A stretch of 64,000 nucleotides of DNA from JAJEBT01 sp965221485 (GTDB taxonomy: Bacteria > Pseudomonadota > Alphaproteobacteria > MPNO01 > UBA830), in NCBI GenBank assembly GCA_965221485.1, contig OZ244893.1:806001-870000 (forward strand), given 5' to 3'. The translations under genes and the position numbers were made by a program. This document shows positions 62,919-64,000 of this stretch, piece by piece. The notes under the pieces are model-generated. The model worked only from the letters and a program-made list of their open reading frames with translations, was not told where the DNA came from and did not search any database. Every line of letters starts with the position of its first letter. Positions within the stretch are counted from its first letter, which is position 1.

Positions 62919-64000
62919 ATGTCCACCGGTAATGAAAAGGCCTTCCTGGGCGTTGAGCGGTCTCTCAGGGGAAAGCGCTGGCGCTCGCGGTTGCGAGACG
63001 AACAGGCGGCGCTCCTGCTCTCCCAGCGCCACGAACTTCCGGACCTGGTGGCCCGGGTTCTTGCTGCCCGTGGTGTCGGTCCCGAGGCGGCTGAAAGGTT
63101 CCTTCATCCCAAGATCCGGGATTTTCTGCCGGATCCGTCAGATTTGCTCGATATGGACCATGCTGTCGAACGGGTCGTGGCGGCCATCAACTCGGGTGAA
63201 ACCATTGGCGTCTTTGCAGATTACGATGTTGACGGTGCGGCAGCGGCTGCCATTCTCGTGAGGTTTTTTGCGTCCCTGGGACGTCAGGTGTCTGTTTATG
63301 TTCCGGACCGGATCAGGGAAGGTTACGGTCCAAATGCGCCGGCCCTCCTGAAGATGAAAGAGCAGGGGGTGTCCCTGGTCATCACGGTGGATTGCGGAAC
63401 GACTGCGTTTACGGCACTTGATGCTGCCGCGGAAGCGGGTCTCGACGTGATTGTTGTCGATCACCATGTGCCGGAAAACAGGCTTCCGGAGGCTGTCGCT
63501 GTGATCAATCCCAATCGCCATGATGAGTCCAGCCCGCTTGGTTACCTCTGTGCGGCGGGCGTTGCATTTATGCTTGTTGTCGCCGTCAATCGGGCCCTGC
63601 GTCAAGCGTTCTGGTTTGGCGAGGGGCACAGGGAGCCCGATCTGATGGGGTGGCTCGATCTCGTTGCATTGGCGACGGTTGCAGATGTCGTTCCGCTCGT
63701 GAACCTGAATCGGGCCTTTGTGCGCCAGGGCCTCGCTATCATGTCACGGCGACAGAATCCAGGACTGGTGTCCCTGGGAGAGATTGCCAACCTGGACTCC
63801 AGACCCGAAGCCCAGCATCTGGCCTTTCAGCTTGGGCCAAGGGTGAATGCGGGTGGTCGCGTCGGTGAGGCCGGGTTGGGGGTTCGTTTGCTGACCACCC
63901 AGGACAGGCACGAAGCGGACAGGATCGCCAGGCGGCTGGACACCTACAACGCCGAGCGTCGGGAAATCGAGGCCGCGGTTCTGGAAGATGCCAGATCGCG
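62919..64000 (+). CDS. recJ: single-stranded-DNA-specific exonuclease RecJ (partial, runs off window)
   Basis: The first 360 codons of a DHH-family exonuclease used in recombination and mismatch repair. Motifs: GVFADYDVDGAAAAA (motif I), TVDCGTTA (motif II), VVDHHVPEN (the DHH core) and LGPRVNAGGRVGEA (motif IV region). AGGGAA precedes the ATG. The protein normally has about 580-600 residues, so the rest lies beyond 64000. Confidence 0.95.
   Translation, partial: MSTGNEKAFLGVERSLRGKRWRSRLRDEQAALLLSQRHELPDLVARVLAARGVGPEAAERFLHPKIRDFLPDPSDLLDMDHAVERVVAAINSGETIGVFADYDVDGAAAAAILVRFFASLGRQVSVYVPDRIREGYGPNAPALLKMKEQGVSLVITVDCGTTAFTALDAAAEAGLDVIVVDHHVPENRLPEAVAVINPNRHDESSPLGYLCAAGVAFMLVVAVNRALRQAFWFGEGHREPDLMGWLDLVALATVADVVPLVNLNRAFVRQGLAIMSRRQNPGLVSLGEIANLDSRPEAQHLAFQLGPRVNAGGRVGEAGLGVRLLTTQDRHEADRIARRLDTYNAERREIEAAVLEDARS

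Noticed and set aside
1..64000. CRISPR array, rRNA operon or complete insertion sequence
   Set aside because: I saw no regularly spaced direct repeats of array type, no rRNA sequence and no transposase gene.

Overview
The window reads as chromosome of an alphaproteobacterium, most like Rhodospirillales or relatives. The right third carries two gene orders I know from that class: murA, a DUF2948 gene, hisG, hisD, a UPF0262 gene and a low-molecular-weight phosphatase; then an AlaC/DapL-like aminotransferase, homoserine dehydrogenase, glpX and recJ. Base composition is moderately GC-rich. Starts are often ATGA, GTGA, TTGA or TGATG overlaps. Nothing in the sequence names a species.

Layout. Positions 1-7600: the tail of an unknown gene, an ACMSD-like amidohydrolase, a DUF3883 protein, a minus-strand CoA ligase/amidohydrolase/metallo-hydrolase operon and a divergent PaaK-like ligase. 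Positions 7600-19600: three TRAP transporters (P-M-Q; P with Q-M; TAXI type with fused membrane subunit), an MFS carrier and an MlaF-like ATPase that leads the TAXI operon. Positions 20000-31100: a catabolic block with a NicX-like ring-cleaving dioxygenase, an alpha/beta hydrolase, an atypical acyl-CoA dehydrogenase, a CoA ligase and an MFS carrier on plus, facing three paralogous SDRs, a thioesterase and a two-subunit CoA-transferase-fold enzyme on minus. Positions 31490-32570: two genes broken by in-frame TGA codons that I read as selenoprotein genes (SelW/Rdx type and DsbA/FrnE type), each followed by a bacterial-SECIS-like hairpin. Positions 33200-39000: an Opp/Dpp peptide ABC transporter. 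Positions 39450-42030: a RhuM-Fic gene and a gene-poor stretch with a repeat cluster. Positions 42028-49105: a seven-gene plus-strand run with a DadA-like oxidase, an Ldh-type dehydrogenase, a Pht5-like protein, an amidohydrolase, a GST, a metallo-hydrolase and a HIBADH-like enzyme. Positions 49400-64000: tRNA-Thr, a broken AlbA/Schlafen-type gene and the core genes listed above, with phaC on the opposite strand.

Taken together, the left two thirds look like a scavenging region: uptake of small organic acids and peptides, activation to CoA thioesters, and ring or side-chain degradation. The substrates cannot be read from sequence alone. The least expected content is the pair of UGA-containing redox genes at 31494-32564, which ordinary gene callers would truncate (FrnE type) or miss (SelW type).
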